The position numbers were made by a program, and so were the translations under genes. From Gambelia wislizenii (Eukaryota > Chordata > Lepidosauria > Squamata > Crotaphytidae), in the NCBI GenBank assembly GCA_030847615.1, contig JAUMIR010000004.1:269723501-269787500 (forward strand): a stretch of DNA of 64,000 bases, given 5' to 3'. Under the pieces are notes generated by a model. It saw only the letters and a list, made by a program, of their open reading frames with translations, was not told where the DNA came from and ran no database searches. This document shows positions 26,741 to 40,749 of the stretch, piece by piece; the first letter of the stretch is position 1, and every line of letters starts with the position of its first letter.

Positions 26741-29700
26741 ATATATAATGGGACTTGAACATCCACAGGTTTTGGTATCCTGGAAGTATAGTACTTCGAT
26801 AGATACAGCTGCCCCTCCACATTCGCGGCTTTCATACTCGCGGTTTTGATTATTCGCGGTTTAGCCCAGAGCCCCTTCCGGAAGGCTGGCGAGAGGTGGG
26901 GCAACCTGCCTGCACCTTCCCCGGCCTCCCAGAGGTGGCTCCGGGGCTTCTAAGCCCCGGAGCCTGCTCAGGAAGGCCGGGGACAGGCAAGGCAGCTTCT
27001 CTCCCTCCCGCCCGCTGCTTTCCCTGGCCTTCCTAAGTGGGCTCCGGGGCTTCTAACGCCCGGAGTCTCCTTAGGAAGGCCACAGAGAGACTGGCCAGAC
27101 ACCCTCCTGCCAACTCCCTCCCTCGGGGGGGGGGGTCGCGGGAGCAGCATTTTTTATTCGTGATTTTTCCACATTTGTGGCGGTCTCAAGACCCTAACCC
27201 CCGCGAATGTGGAGGGACGACTATATATGGAATCACATAACACAAATGCAGTATATTGTTTTGTATGCTATAAGAACTGAAGGAGACATTTTTCAGAGGC
27301 AATTTTCCTCTGACATGAATCTTAGTATTGTTTTATGTTGACTTTATCCAACCAAAACAGTCCTGGCAATTAACAATCAAGGTACCTTATATAATCACAT
27401 GCTCATTGATTTTTAAATAGTTGTCTCTTCACATTTGTGTTTCACATTCACGGTTTTGCATATTTGCAGTTTGTAGCTGCTGCTCAACTAGCTCAAACTC
27501 CAAGACCCCACCCTCCTCTTCTCTCCTCCTGTCCTGGCAACAAAACAACTCCAGCTTGCTTTCTTACTTTGTACCAAAACAGCACTGCCCATTTAAAACG
27601 ATGAGGTCACTCCTTTCTCAAACCAAAGCTAAACGTTGCAACCACAGCAACACCTGCCCCCCCCCATGCACAAATCATGCCCCTCATTCATACTCACCTT
27701 CCCCCAGCTCTCCCTCCCTCTGTCCTGGCAACAAAACACTCCATCTTGCTTTCTTACCTTGCACCAAAACAGCACCTCCTGTTACTTTAAACCTTACTGT
27801 TTTAAATGGGCAGCACTGTTTTGGTGCAAAGTTAGAAAGCAAGCTGGAGTTGTTTTGTTGCCAGGACAGGAGGAGAGAAGAGGAGGGTGGGGTCTTGGAG
27901 TTTGAGCTAGTTGAGCAGCAGCTACAAACTGCAAATATGCAAAACCGTGAATGTGAAACACAAATGTGAAGGGAAACTGTATTTAAAAATCAGTGAGCAT
28001 GTGATTATATAAGGTACCTTGATTGTTAATTGCCAGGACGGTTTTGGTTGGATAAAATCAACACAAAACAATACTAAGACAGATTCATGTCAAAGGAAAA
28101 CTGCCTCTGAAAAATGTCTTCTTCAGTTCTTATGGCATGCAGAACAATATACAGTTGTCCCTTCACATTCACTGGGGTTTGGTTCCAGGAAACCCCCCCC
28201 CCCGGTGAATATCCAAATCCGTGAATACTCAAGTCCCATTATATGCAATGGCATAACAAAATGGTGTCCCTTATATAGGATGGCAAAATCAAGGTTTGCT
28301 ATTAGGATTATTATTTTTTTTTTTAGAATATTTTCAAGCCGTGAATACTCAAATCCGTGAAATGTCAAAGCCGTGAATGTGGAGGGACACCTGTACTGCA
28401 TTTGTGTTATGTGATTCCATATATCACATAGGGAAAGGGCATAGGGAGAGGCAGAGGGAGGGACAGCTGGCAGGGAGGCGAGTGTGGGTGAAGAGCATGG
28501 TTTGTGTGCCCGGGGGCAGGTGTTGCTATTGCAGTGGCAGGTACTGGTAGTCCTGTTGGCCGGAGAGGAGTCTACTGCAGTGTACTATGCATGTTGGGGG
28601 GCAAGGCTTAACTTATTTGTGGGGTTTTTTTCACTTTTGTGGTGGTGCTCCACCCCTAACCCCCGCAAATGTGAAGGGACAACTGTAACTACAGGTCTGA
28701 TTGAAAAACTAAAGGCCACTAAGAATAACAATTGTTTTTCTTCTCCTAAATCAGATACCCTTGGTCAGAACTGTACATGCTACATACAGATGGATCCCTA
28801 CTTCTGTACCCAGTGTTGAAGTGGAAAGAAAGTACCTTCCAACTTCCCTAAGTGTTTATTTTTACAGTGTTGTCACTAAATGAAAGAGTGAAGACTAGGT
28901 GCAAGATATTTGTTCTGTTATGTTGGGACCTTTACCCTCTGTGGATTGCCTATAGGGAATATTTGTGCCTTTTAGTCTCCTTTCAGAATCTCTTTCATGG
29001 GCTCAGACACAAACATAATATTTTTTCATAACTGGTTGAAAGAGATGTGTTTTCTTACTGCATCTGACAGATATTAAGAGGATCCTAAAATAACACAATC
29101 CACAGAAATCAATAATGTCAAATTTAAAATCCTTGAATTCACAGTACATTTGAAGTCTGAGCTGTGAGGATAACATACTTCACAACTCTTCCTTGTGAGC
29201 AATATTTGAGAAATGATCACAGATCATGGTGACGTAAATGAAAGGAAGTGTTTGATACTAACATCATGAAGTATCAAGGGAAAAAATGCAGTTTAAGTCT
29301 CAGTTGTTTCTCTTAGTTGCTTCACGACCTAGTGGTAATAATAAATGCACACACTCCCTCTAGAGGGCATGGGGGAATATGGAGGCAAAACATTGATTCT
29401 CCCCTCCCCTCAATGAGTGCAGTTCTATGTTTTCTGGGAGGCCAATGCAGCTCAGAACAGTTGCTCCCTGATTTAATCTTAAACATTTAGACCAAGATGC
29501 CCCCCACAAAACTAGGTTGACCTATACGTGGGTCAATATGCTACCTCTGTCTACCACAGCACCACTTCTAGCCCTCGGGCTAAGCTCCAAGAGCTTAGTC
29601 CATGCTGGGTGAGCCTGAAGGAAGCAATATTCCCCTTTGCTCCCCCTCTCTCTGCAGCTCTTTTGGGGCTTCCCCACTGTGGTGGAGTAGTTGCTCCTCA

Positions 29701-32700
29701 AGCAGGTCACCAGAGAGAGAGCAGCAGGGACCATTGCTTCCTTAAGGTTATCCCAGGGTAGACTAATCTCTTGGACTCTCAGAATTCAGCCCATGATGAG
29801 AGAGACTGAAGGAAGCACCCAACCACTCTGCTTTCTCTGCTGTGCCATGAAAGTCCCAAAAGAGCTGCCAGAGCGAGCGAGCAGAGGGGTTTTTTGCTTC
29901 CTTCAAGCTCTCCCAGCATGGTGTTCAGTTCCCAAAAGAACAGAGGAGCAACTACTCCACCATGGTGGGAAAGGGCAAAACAGCCTCTGCCCCCACTTTC
30001 CTGGCCAGGCATTGCAAAAGGCCCCTGGAGAGAGTAGAGTGCTTCTTTTAGGTCCTTCCAGGAAGGACTAAGCTCCAACAGAACCTAAGAAGCACTGACC
30101 CCCCTCTCCTCTCTAAGCCATGCTAAAGAGCCACTGTTGCCTCAGTTTTTCTGCCCAGGCATTCCAAAAGCACTACCTCTACTCCTCCCTCTACTCTCTC
30201 CATTGCTCTTTTGGAAAGCCTGGGTGGAAAAATGTGGCAGCTCTTTGGCACTTCCCCGTTGTAGGGAAGAGAGCAGAGGTTTCTTTGATATGACCTCTAT
30301 CTCAATTTGGCCCCAAAACCTGCCCTCAACTTATACATGAGGTTGACTTATCCATGATCATATTATATTAAGTTTTTTAACAAGTAAAACCAAGAAGGAA
30401 TGCAGAGTATGTATGTTAGAATGCCAATGATCAATGTGTATAAACTAGTAAGTACTGTTTTATTACTGCATCTCCACATCATTATTTTTCAAACATATTT
30501 CACTACCACTGTTTCCTAATTCATAATAAATAGGAACATAAGTGTGACTGAGAACTTTATCACACTACACTGTTATACTGTAGTGCTTTTATTCCACTTT
30601 AACTGCTATGGCTGTCTCCTGAGGATTTCTGGGGTTTGTAGTTTAGTGAGGCCTAAGAGCTCTCTGGCTGAGAATTCTAAATGCCCCTCCCTAAACTGCA
30701 AATCCCAGAATTCCACAGGAGGCAGCCAGAGCAATTAAAGAGGAATAATAGCACTATACCAGTGTAGTATGATAAAAGTCCAGAGTCCAAATTAGTCTGA
30801 TTTATTGTTCAGACAGATTTTAGTTATATTCAGAAAATAAAATTAAAAGAGTCTTGTCAAAAATTCGCTCATTGCTTATTTTTCCTACATGGTTAAATTC
30901 AAATGAAAGTCAAATTTCATGAATTCCAGATTAGTTATTGTTTTGTATGTCTTCATACAATTTCCAACATGCATAGAAAAGGGGACACATTGAATGTCAG
31001 GGATAATTTTTGAAATATAATTTATGGTTTGGCCTCAAAGCTGAGGCTGTCATTATTAATGGTCTATATGGGTCTTTTTCTTTTTTTTTTCCAGATTTCT
31101 CACATTATTATTATTATTATTATTATTGAACTTCTACTTTACTGGAAACAGATTTCTAGTTTCCTGAATTAGATAGCTGTTTACTGTGAGGATGGATCAT
31201 TCATAAAAGAGTCAATGTCTAGTAAAAGAGTGAACATAACATTACAAATATCTTGAATAAGCCAACCAACTACAGTTGGCCCTCAACTTCCATGGGTTTT
31301 ACTTCTGCAGATTTGATTATTCACAAGTTTGTAGCTGCGCCCACCACCAGTTTCCAAGACTTTCCTGCGCCTCCTCCCTGCCACCCAGAGGTGGGTGCCA
31401 CGGCTGCTACAGAAATCTCTTTCAGTGTCATTGTGCAGGGAGCAGGCTTATATACCAGAGGCAGAAGCAGCGGAGGCGGCCTGGGAGCGAGGCAGAGACT
31501 TTTGCAGCAGCAGTCTGTAGCATGCATATTTGGGGGGGGGGATAAGGTATCTGTGGTTTTCCCACTTTCATGGGGATCCTGCACCCCTAACCTCTATGAA
31601 AGTTGAGGGCTAAATATTTTATCATCCTTTCTTTTAAATACAGTTGTCCCTCCATATTCACAGATTTGGTATCCACGGATTTAAGTATTCATGGCTTGAA
31701 AATATTCTTAAAAATAATAATCCAAAAAAGCAAACCTTGATTTTGCCATCTTATATAAGGGATGCCATTTTGCTATGCCATTGCATATAATGAGACTTGA
31801 GTATTCACGGATTTTGGTATCCACGGGGGTCCTGGAACCAAACCCCAGTGAATATAAAGGGACAACTATACTGCTTTAGTACAGCTATCTGAATTTAATA
31901 ATGTGAAATAAATGTTAAATGACAAGTATGCAACATCAGATACAAAGGGCTCCTCACAAGCCACCACATATTATAAACATACATCTTCATAAGAACAGCA
32001 ACAACAGCAACAATAATAATTTCCATAATCTGTATGAATTAGCTGTTGAAAATCTAACTTGTTAAAATTCCAGGTTCTCGACAGTTCTTACAGATTTTTT
32101 TTAAAACAGCTTCTGTTTCTCAGGAATTAGAAAGGTTAGAAAACAGAGCCCCACACCCCTGGAACAACATGAATTATAGGGAATGACAAACTTTACAGAA
32201 GCTCTCTTTAGGGTCTTCCATTGTTATCAAGGAAGCAGACCAAGGAGGGGCCATTGTAGTTCAAGACAGCGTGAACTATAAAAATGAGATATTTGTTTAT
32301 TATTATTTATTATATTTATTTATATCCTGCCTTTCTCCCAATATAGGGATTCAAGGCAGCTAACAATGAATTTAAAACAATATATAAACATTAAAAATAT
32401 AAATATGAAATTTAAAAAAACAAATTAAACAATTTAGAGTGTTAAAACATTTAAAAACATTAAAAATACAGTAAAACTATATACACCTTAAAAACTGAAT
32501 TACACAGCACATACAAGCCCAGCTTCCATCAAATTGTGAACTCCTGATGTAACAAGAATGTTTTTATTTGTTTCCAAAAGGACAGAAGAGACGGTGCCAA
32601 CATGGTCTCTCTAGGGAAAGAGTTCCAAAGCCTAGGAGCAGCCACTGAGAAGGCCCGCTCCCTCGTTCCCACCAAACAAGCCAGAGAGGGTGGTGAAACA

Positions 32701-35700
32701 GAGAGAAGGACCTCTCCAGATGATCTAAGACCTCTAATGGGCTCATAAACAGAGATACGGTCCTTCAAATATTTCAGCAGCTTTTAGACAAGTCGGTATA
32801 CAGCCTGTGTAAACATAACCCCTTAGGCGCTACTACCAAAATTATCAAAGTCATGCAGATGAGAGCCTCAGGTTTTGGCTATTTGTGAGAAAGGTAAAAA
32901 TAATTTTTGGTAAAATATAACCCTAGAACACCTGAATTTTATGTATTACCAAAAATACATAAAGAGCTCATTCCCCCTCCAGCCCACCCAAAAGTATCAG
33001 GCTATGCCACAGTCTTAGAACCACTTGCTGAATTTGTGGACCATTTTTTATAAACATTTTGTATCAAAAAATCCATCATGTATAAGGAAATCACAGATTT
33101 CATTCATAAACTAGCACCTTTGTGGTTGGATAAGGGAGAAGTTACTGGTTACTATGGGTATGAGATCTTTTTACACCAATATATCACAAGAGGAAGCTTT
33201 AACCACCATACAACAAAGTTAGACAGGAGAGAAGTGAGATATCCTCCTTCTCACTTCTGGATGAAATAGCCTTAACAAAAATTTACTTTAGGTATGAAAA
33301 CAAATTTTATTGGCAGATAAAAGGAGTAGTGTGGAGAAACACCCTCACTTTCAATGAGGTGGATAGAAATAAGTTATTAGAAAACTGATCTCATGAAATT
33401 CTGTAAGTGAATAAATTCTAGGAACACCAATATAGAATTTGACATAAAAGTCAACAATAAAGACATCCACTTGTTGAATTTAAAAGTTAAAAAGAAAACA
33501 AGCAGAGGATCACCTCACGACCTCCCTATATAGAAAACCTACAAATGCCAACACTTTAAGATTCTACAGTTCACATTCCAGATCACTTAGATGAAATCTC
33601 CCTTCTATGGGCAGTTCCTCAGACTGAAATCAAAATGCTCCAATGAAAGAGACTTCAGAAAGGAAGCCTGTACATTGACCTATACATTAATTGTCAGAGG
33701 GTATCCACATGTGGTGGTTCAGGGTTTACATAAGGCATCTCAAAAGCCAAGTTCTGAACTAAAAACATCAATTAAAACAACAACAACAACACAAGATAGG
33801 CCACAATCCAACTATCTCAATTGTACTCTCACATTCAATCACCAACAGCTTATGGGGTTTCATCAAAAAACACTGGAACACAATTCAAAACATACCAGGT
33901 TGCCAAGAAAAGCTCTAACTTTCATATAAAAGAATGAAAAACATCAGAGATATTTTGGTGAATTGCAATTTCAGGGAACAAAAACAGATATCAATGAATA
34001 CTCCAATGGGTGCAGCCAGAGTCACAGGACACCACCCCTGTGGCCATGTGTCTATTGCAGGCATACCTCCAAAATAACTGAATTTACAATCACAGTAAGA
34101 AACAAAGGGACACTTTATCACTTGCAATAGCAACTTTGTCATTTATGCTATACAATTCAAGTGTCAAAAGATGTATGTGGGAAAGACAAGAACTTTCAAA
34201 AAAACGTATAGGAGAACACCTTTCAAGCATAAGAAACAAAAATTTAGGTGCTCCCTTGGTAAGTCATTTCATGGAATACCATCATCCTGCAACAGATCTT
34301 AAATTTTGGGTTATAAAGAAAACAAGTACTAATACAGAGAATACTTTATTTAAAAAAAGAAACAGAGAGGATTTTAAAATTAAAATCTTTGGTTCCTGGA
34401 GAACTGAATGAAGAACTTGATCCTCCCACTTTTGTTAAATTCACTCTGAACATTTTCTAGCCCAGTTGCATGATACATCCTTCAAAGCTATCTCACTCCC
34501 CCTTCTCTCCCCCTCCTTTTCCCCTAACCATTTGCTAAACAACAACCTGAGCCTGGTTCTCTGGTTTTTTCAGTCCAGCAAATGGAATGAGATTTTCAGC
34601 TCCATCAATTTTTGCTGCTAGATTTGATATTGGTATGTATAGTCTTTAAGTAATATACAAAAAATAAAATGTATTATGATGTTTGGTGTAGATATCATTG
34701 TATATTATGTGTTTTCCTTTTGACTTTTAATTTGACTTTTGATTTCTATTTGTATTTGTTTTTATGTAGCCCATGAAAAGGACATTGAAATATATACATA
34801 GGCTGAAACACATTGGGCTTCTTTAAAAAAAATTAAAACAGTCTACTGAATACTTGGAGACCTATCTCCCCTTTTTCTTGTGGATTCTGTTAGGTGCCCT
34901 CTAGTATTTGCATTTTTTATTTCCTAGGATGTACCCAGCTCTTCTTGTTGCACTGGAGGGGGAAAGCAACAATGATGGCTTTTTGACATTTTATCAATCA
35001 CCAACCTCACTGCATAATCCTAGATATAGGCTAAAAGACAGTGCTCAATACAGAATAAGGGCACAGTTATCCTACAGTACTATTCAAATGGGTCAATCGG
35101 TACATGAGTTCTCTCATTATGACACTAAGTTTATAATCCTTATGTTAGACCAAACAAGCTGCTAGCAATTCATTTGGAAGTATTGCTCATGAGGTTGCTT
35201 CTATTCTGTTTTATTAACTAGGATTTTATTTCCAAGAAATGATTGTTAGAGCATTAATTTTTAATAGTTAAATACACTTTTTAAAAAAAACATAATAAAA
35301 AATATTTTTGAAGGACTGGTTTTTGTATTTTTCACTCAGTAGAGTATTCTTTTGCCTCTCCAATGGAATGATCATTACCCTCAACATAATTTGTCCTAAT
35401 GTATTCTTATAATAAAGCATATTCCCTTGAGCTACATTAGTTTTCACTACATTACTATGTTACATTAGTAATGTAATAATACAAACTACATTAGTTTTCA
35501 CAGGCATAATATTTTAAGGGTAGAATACAATTGGTTAATCCCACTGATGGATTCCTCCTCAACTTTGTAGCCCCCACCCTTCTGTTCAACAGACGCTCTG
35601 AAAGTTTGGAGAACCATTCAGAACAGATTTTGGGAGACACAGGAGGACAGTTCATTGTGTAACACTGGATTCAGCCCTAAGCCATCAAGATGTACTAACA

Positions 35701-38700
35701 TTTTGACCTCTAAACTTCTTGTTTAAATATACTGTATTTTCTAAAACAAAATTTGAATAATCCATATAAATATCTATACTTACCAATCTTTGATTAAGCC
35801 TCTTGTTTTCCTCTTCTTTCAGCTGCAGAGTCTATCAAGCAAAGTAGCACAAGCATATTATAATGCCTTAAAACATCAATGTTTTTCTTAAATATAGTAC
35901 TGCACAGATTAATGTTATACCTTCATGCACGTAATTTCAATATTTTATGGCTGCAATCTGATACCCATTTATCAGGCATGTAAGTCTTATTAAGAGTACT
36001 TAGCTTTGAGTAGACATAAATAGTGCTATAGGTGCTTTAAAAAACCCAAAGAAACAAAGACCTGAAATTCATACACATTTATATCTCTGTATGTATGTGT
36101 GCACAGTAACACTAAGATGATGTGCCAGCTCTACCACATTACACTGGGTTTTGTAATGCTGTTTGTATTTGAAAATCAGCTTCTGATATGGCCGAGGAAA
36201 ACAGCTGTTCACAACAGATGTGCTTTTCATGAGATCTGATATTCATACAGAAATAAGGCTTTCAGAGCTGAATTATTTTTTCCTGTAGTAGTTTCCTAAC
36301 TGAAAAATTCAATTTTAATGTTACTGAAGTCAGGATTTTATTTTCTTCCACAACCTAGCCAACAGCCAACTGGGACAATAGATGAAAATAAAATATTCTC
36401 AGAGGACTTAAGACAGACATGTGCACTTCAGTAATGCAAATTAATTTGACTCAGCTCACATAAGAATTACTGCTGCTCCCCCTCCCACTGATTTCTTGGA
36501 GGTGGAGAGAGGAGTCAAGACTTTGTCTTGCTTTAAGAATTTGTCTTGCTTATTAAATCTCTGGCTAGATGTGTAGATGGGGTTTAAAAGCCAGGCATAT
36601 ATTTAAACAGTACTGTTACACTGTCCTAAAGCACAATCTTTTCCCAGTCTTGTTGCTTAATATCTTTTTAACTGCAGATGTGACACTTAAAGACTACTAC
36701 ATGCAAAACATGTGCATCATCACTCAGGTATGGGTCCTCCTCACAGTCACATAAGTATTTTGTGTCTAAAATTGATAACATTCTTTTCTATACTTTTAGT
36801 TTTAAGAGGGGTGGTGAATGAATATAATTGTTCTAACTGAATAGCACAGTATCAGTAGGAAGTAATAACTCTAAGCACCTACTATGAGAATATATTTTCA
36901 TTCATCCAATTGTATGATAACAGCATAATATGGCACTTGTTACTAGTCAGTAATGCTTAAGTAGTAGATTTGTACTAGGGGAACTCACTTTTTCTAACAT
37001 CATAATCCTCTGTTTTTCTTCAGACATCTGCACATTTTCACTAAAAAACAAAACAAAACAAGGTGTTAATAAAATGTGCAGATTTATTTAAAACCCTTCT
37101 GGCTAACATAATAGTTTTATGTCATAACTACCTGTAGCACTGCATTAATCTTGACATTTTATGTTCTTTTTCCAATTTATTAGATATGCTATAAGTTTTC
37201 CACTGTTAAACAACTGATGACAAAATATGTGGCACCTTACATTAGTTTATCACAATGTCTTTAAAACATACATAACACTCCTTTATGTTCTTTCAACTGC
37301 TTGACCAGAACTGTAATGGATTCCAACATCAATTAGCAATAAATTTTGATGCAGAAGAATGCTTGAAAAGATTATTTTTCTACTAATTTTGTCAAAATAC
37401 AGTGGTTTTAGCACCCCCACCCCCATGCTGAGATGGTAGTGTTTCATATTGGGCAGATGGGTGGCAACAGAACTGTGCACACCTTTCTGCCACACACACA
37501 CACATATTACAAAACTTTCTAATCACTGGATGAAAAAAAAAAGATTTTAGAGAAAAAAAGTTATCACTGTAGTTTAAATCAGTATTTAAATATGATTAGA
37601 CTATACCACAGAACTGCCAGTCAAGGTTGCAGTTTCTACCACCCACCTGGAAAGAACTCTGCCTTCCCCAATTAAAAGAACACCACATATTAGAAAAATA
37701 AAACAAAATTGAATGAACAGAAATTCATTATTTTTCACTGAACAGAATTATATCTGTGTGAAGTCTCAAATGGAATTGGCTCAGGTTCTGGTCCTGAATC
37801 AAACTCCATGCTTTACCATATTACTGTGTATCGCCTTTCAAACAAATCAGCAGATCAAAGTCAAAGGACAGACATTCTGAACTATCAAGCAAATATTACA
37901 TACAAAAACAATGATATAAGTAAGTATTTGCAATCCGAAAGGATGAGAAATTGAAAGAAACATTTCAAACATGAACATGCTTTTAAATCAAGTGCCTTAT
38001 TTGCTCACCAGTATTTAGATATCTATTCATTCCAACAGCAATGAAATAGCCACTTACTTGACAGCCATCATGCTGGTTTCCAGCATGGAATCCATTCTTC
38101 CTTCTTCTGCTGTTTCTGAAGTCAATCGCTCAGATTCTGCTGAAAAATCAGCTGCAGAAGCGCCAGAAGGTTCTGAAGTGGGTGGTACATAGGTTGATGG
38201 AACAAAATTACATCTCAGTTTATTAACTTCCTCTTCAAGCTTCTTCTTCTCTTCAAGTAAACGAGCGCGGTCTTCAGAGAGGGTTTCAATCAGATCTGAG
38301 CAAAGGGCAATCAGCAAATCATCATTTAACCCTTCAATATGCTGCGTAAAATTTGCTTGGAATTAAATTGGAAACTGTTTTACATCTCAAATTTACCTTT
38401 GTCCCTTTCTTGCTGTTGCTTTATCATTTTTAATTTGTCACTGAGGTCATTTATTATGTTTTCTTTTTTCATTTTTTCTCTTGTTAGAACAGTGTTAAAG
38501 GTAGTCTGAAAAGATGGAAACAGCATTATTTTAGGTAAAACAATGTATAAAGCAAAATACACAGGGAGGAGGCTCCTCACCAACCATTTTCTTTACTTTC
38601 CTATCCCTAATAGCCTAATATGCATTAAAAACTTTTAGCAGCCAAATTCTAGAATGCATTTAACATTACTCTTGCCATTAAAAAATGTATTCATTAGATG

Positions 38701-40716
38701 TATATACCATCCAACTTGCAAATACCTTTGAGATGGTTTACAGTAATAACAATCCAAAAAAGTGAATAAAATAGAAACAATCATAACCATATTTGTGTGT
38801 CTTCAAGTTACCTGTTCATTCATGGCGACCCCATGAATTCCATAGGTTAAGTATAATATACATTGCAAATATGCATTGCATGATACTGCAAAAATAGGAG
38901 TTAAAGATTTTTAAGCCCCTTTGAAATCAATGGGACAAAGATGGCTCTGAAATCCCATTCCTTTATATTTATCCTAATTATATGATGCCGAACCAGACAA
39001 AAGAATTATAAAATGAGAGTATGTGTCATGTCAAAAAAAAAAAAAAAAAAAAAGCCAGACCTGGTCTTGGAACACTTCAGAACCTTTCGCATTTCAGTGG
39101 AATAGGAAGTTTCCTGATGTTACTCATACTGGATTTTTTTTTAAGTCAATTGTTCATCCATCTCCTTGTACTCCCCCCAAAGCTATACAATCTCCGATAA
39201 TTGCAATACAAATTGTAAAGAAACTCTGTAGAAGCACCACTCAAATTAACTAGAATTGTGTGACAGCAGGAATTAGTTCAGTGTTTATGAAAACATATCT
39301 ACTGGCTAAGAAAACTAGTGCCAGTCTAAAAACTTACAACTGACAACATAAGGATACCATCAAAGGACCTTGGGGAAAAAGAGGAATGATTATCTGCTGT
39401 GCAGATTGCCAAAACCAAAGAATCTCACAATTATTTTAAAGCACCACCACAACAAGAATGTCTAATATGAAATCACAGAAATCACAGAACAGGCTATACT
39501 ACCTGCTGTTCTGCAGTGAGTGATGTTCGAATATTTTGCATCTCCTCATTTTTTCTTTTCTCATGTTCTTCAAGCTGCTCCAGAAACTTAACTTTTTCCT
39601 CCTGAAGCTTTTCTTGAAGTTCTGCAACCAAGCTTGATGCAGATGATTCAGACGAGCTTGGGGAAAAAAAGGAAAACATTCACCATATAATGAAATGGTC
39701 TGAAATGGTGCAAATAAAAAAGAAAGGCAAAAGATTTAAATCTTTAAACCATTTATCTCTTGTGTGTGTCACTATGTAGTTAAGAAATACAAAGTGTTGG
39801 CTAACATTAGCTGCCAGTTGTAGCCTACAAACTCTGCATAAAGATTTTTTAAAAACTGGATGTGAGATAAGAAAAAAAATCAATTTAAAAAGGGGAGAAA
39901 AGTAATGCAAAATTCCTAGCATGCAACAAGAATGTTAATCTTCTCCTCCGACAGACTGCTCTGAAGAATGTTCAGAAGGTGTAAAACAAAGCTGCATGTT
40001 CATGGCACTTAAGAAGAGGAGGTAAAAATTCTGATTTTACTTTGCAGCTCGACCAACAATAAAGGTCTTGTATAAATCTAAGTGTACACTAGACTACCGT
40101 ATGTAAAATAGCCTACATGGGTTGCCAGAATGGCAAGTGCAACCACATCATAATACTGGCTAACACTGATTTTAATCTATTCACTGCGGGTCTTGGGATT
40201 AACAAAACAGCACCATGTATATAGGAGGGGAAAATAATCAGTAGGCTCAGAAAAGCTACAAAGTTTTCAGAAATAAAACAAGCAAGAAAAATCCTAAAAA
40301 TATTTTTGGGGAAAATTTTGGGAATCCCCGCCTTAAAGACCAACAAACACTAAGCATGCTCAAAGACCACGGAGTGAAATGGAACAGCGGATTTCCTGAA
40401 AATACTCCTATGCTGCATTATTTTGCAGCAGGTATCTCTTACCACATGCTGCTGATACGTCAGTCAGAGTAATCCAATAGCTAACAATAATAAGTACTTT
40501 CTGCTATAAAAGCAGGCCAGAAGGGGCCTTAATGAATTACAAAGCTCCCCTACTGCAGCATAACCAAACTGCTGCCACATGATCAGGCCGCATAGAGAGT
40601 ACATGTATTTCTGTTCTATTGGACTGATGAAGGAAGCCAAATGTAGGAAGGTTGTGCTTCCTATTTTGTGTTTTTGATTAGTCCTCAAACATGTGGTGAC
40701 AGTTACAATTATTTTG

Positions 40717-40749
<33 letters not shown>

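Larger units (their letters stand above)
32840..34830 (+). mobile_element. Penelope-like element, inactive, 5'-truncated
   Basis: The plus strand keeps the second half of a Penelope polyprotein: RT palm pieces, a thumb-like C-terminal segment and a GIY-YIG endonuclease, ending near a tail with a short inverted repeat (AGCCCA at 34768 and TGGGCT at 34814). Many stops and frameshifts. Same strand throughout; not linked to RB1CC1 coding. Confidence 0.8.

Noticed and set aside
27421..27969. 182-codon ORF
   Set aside because: Lies across the centre of the palindrome; it reflects inverted repeat sequence rather than a gene.
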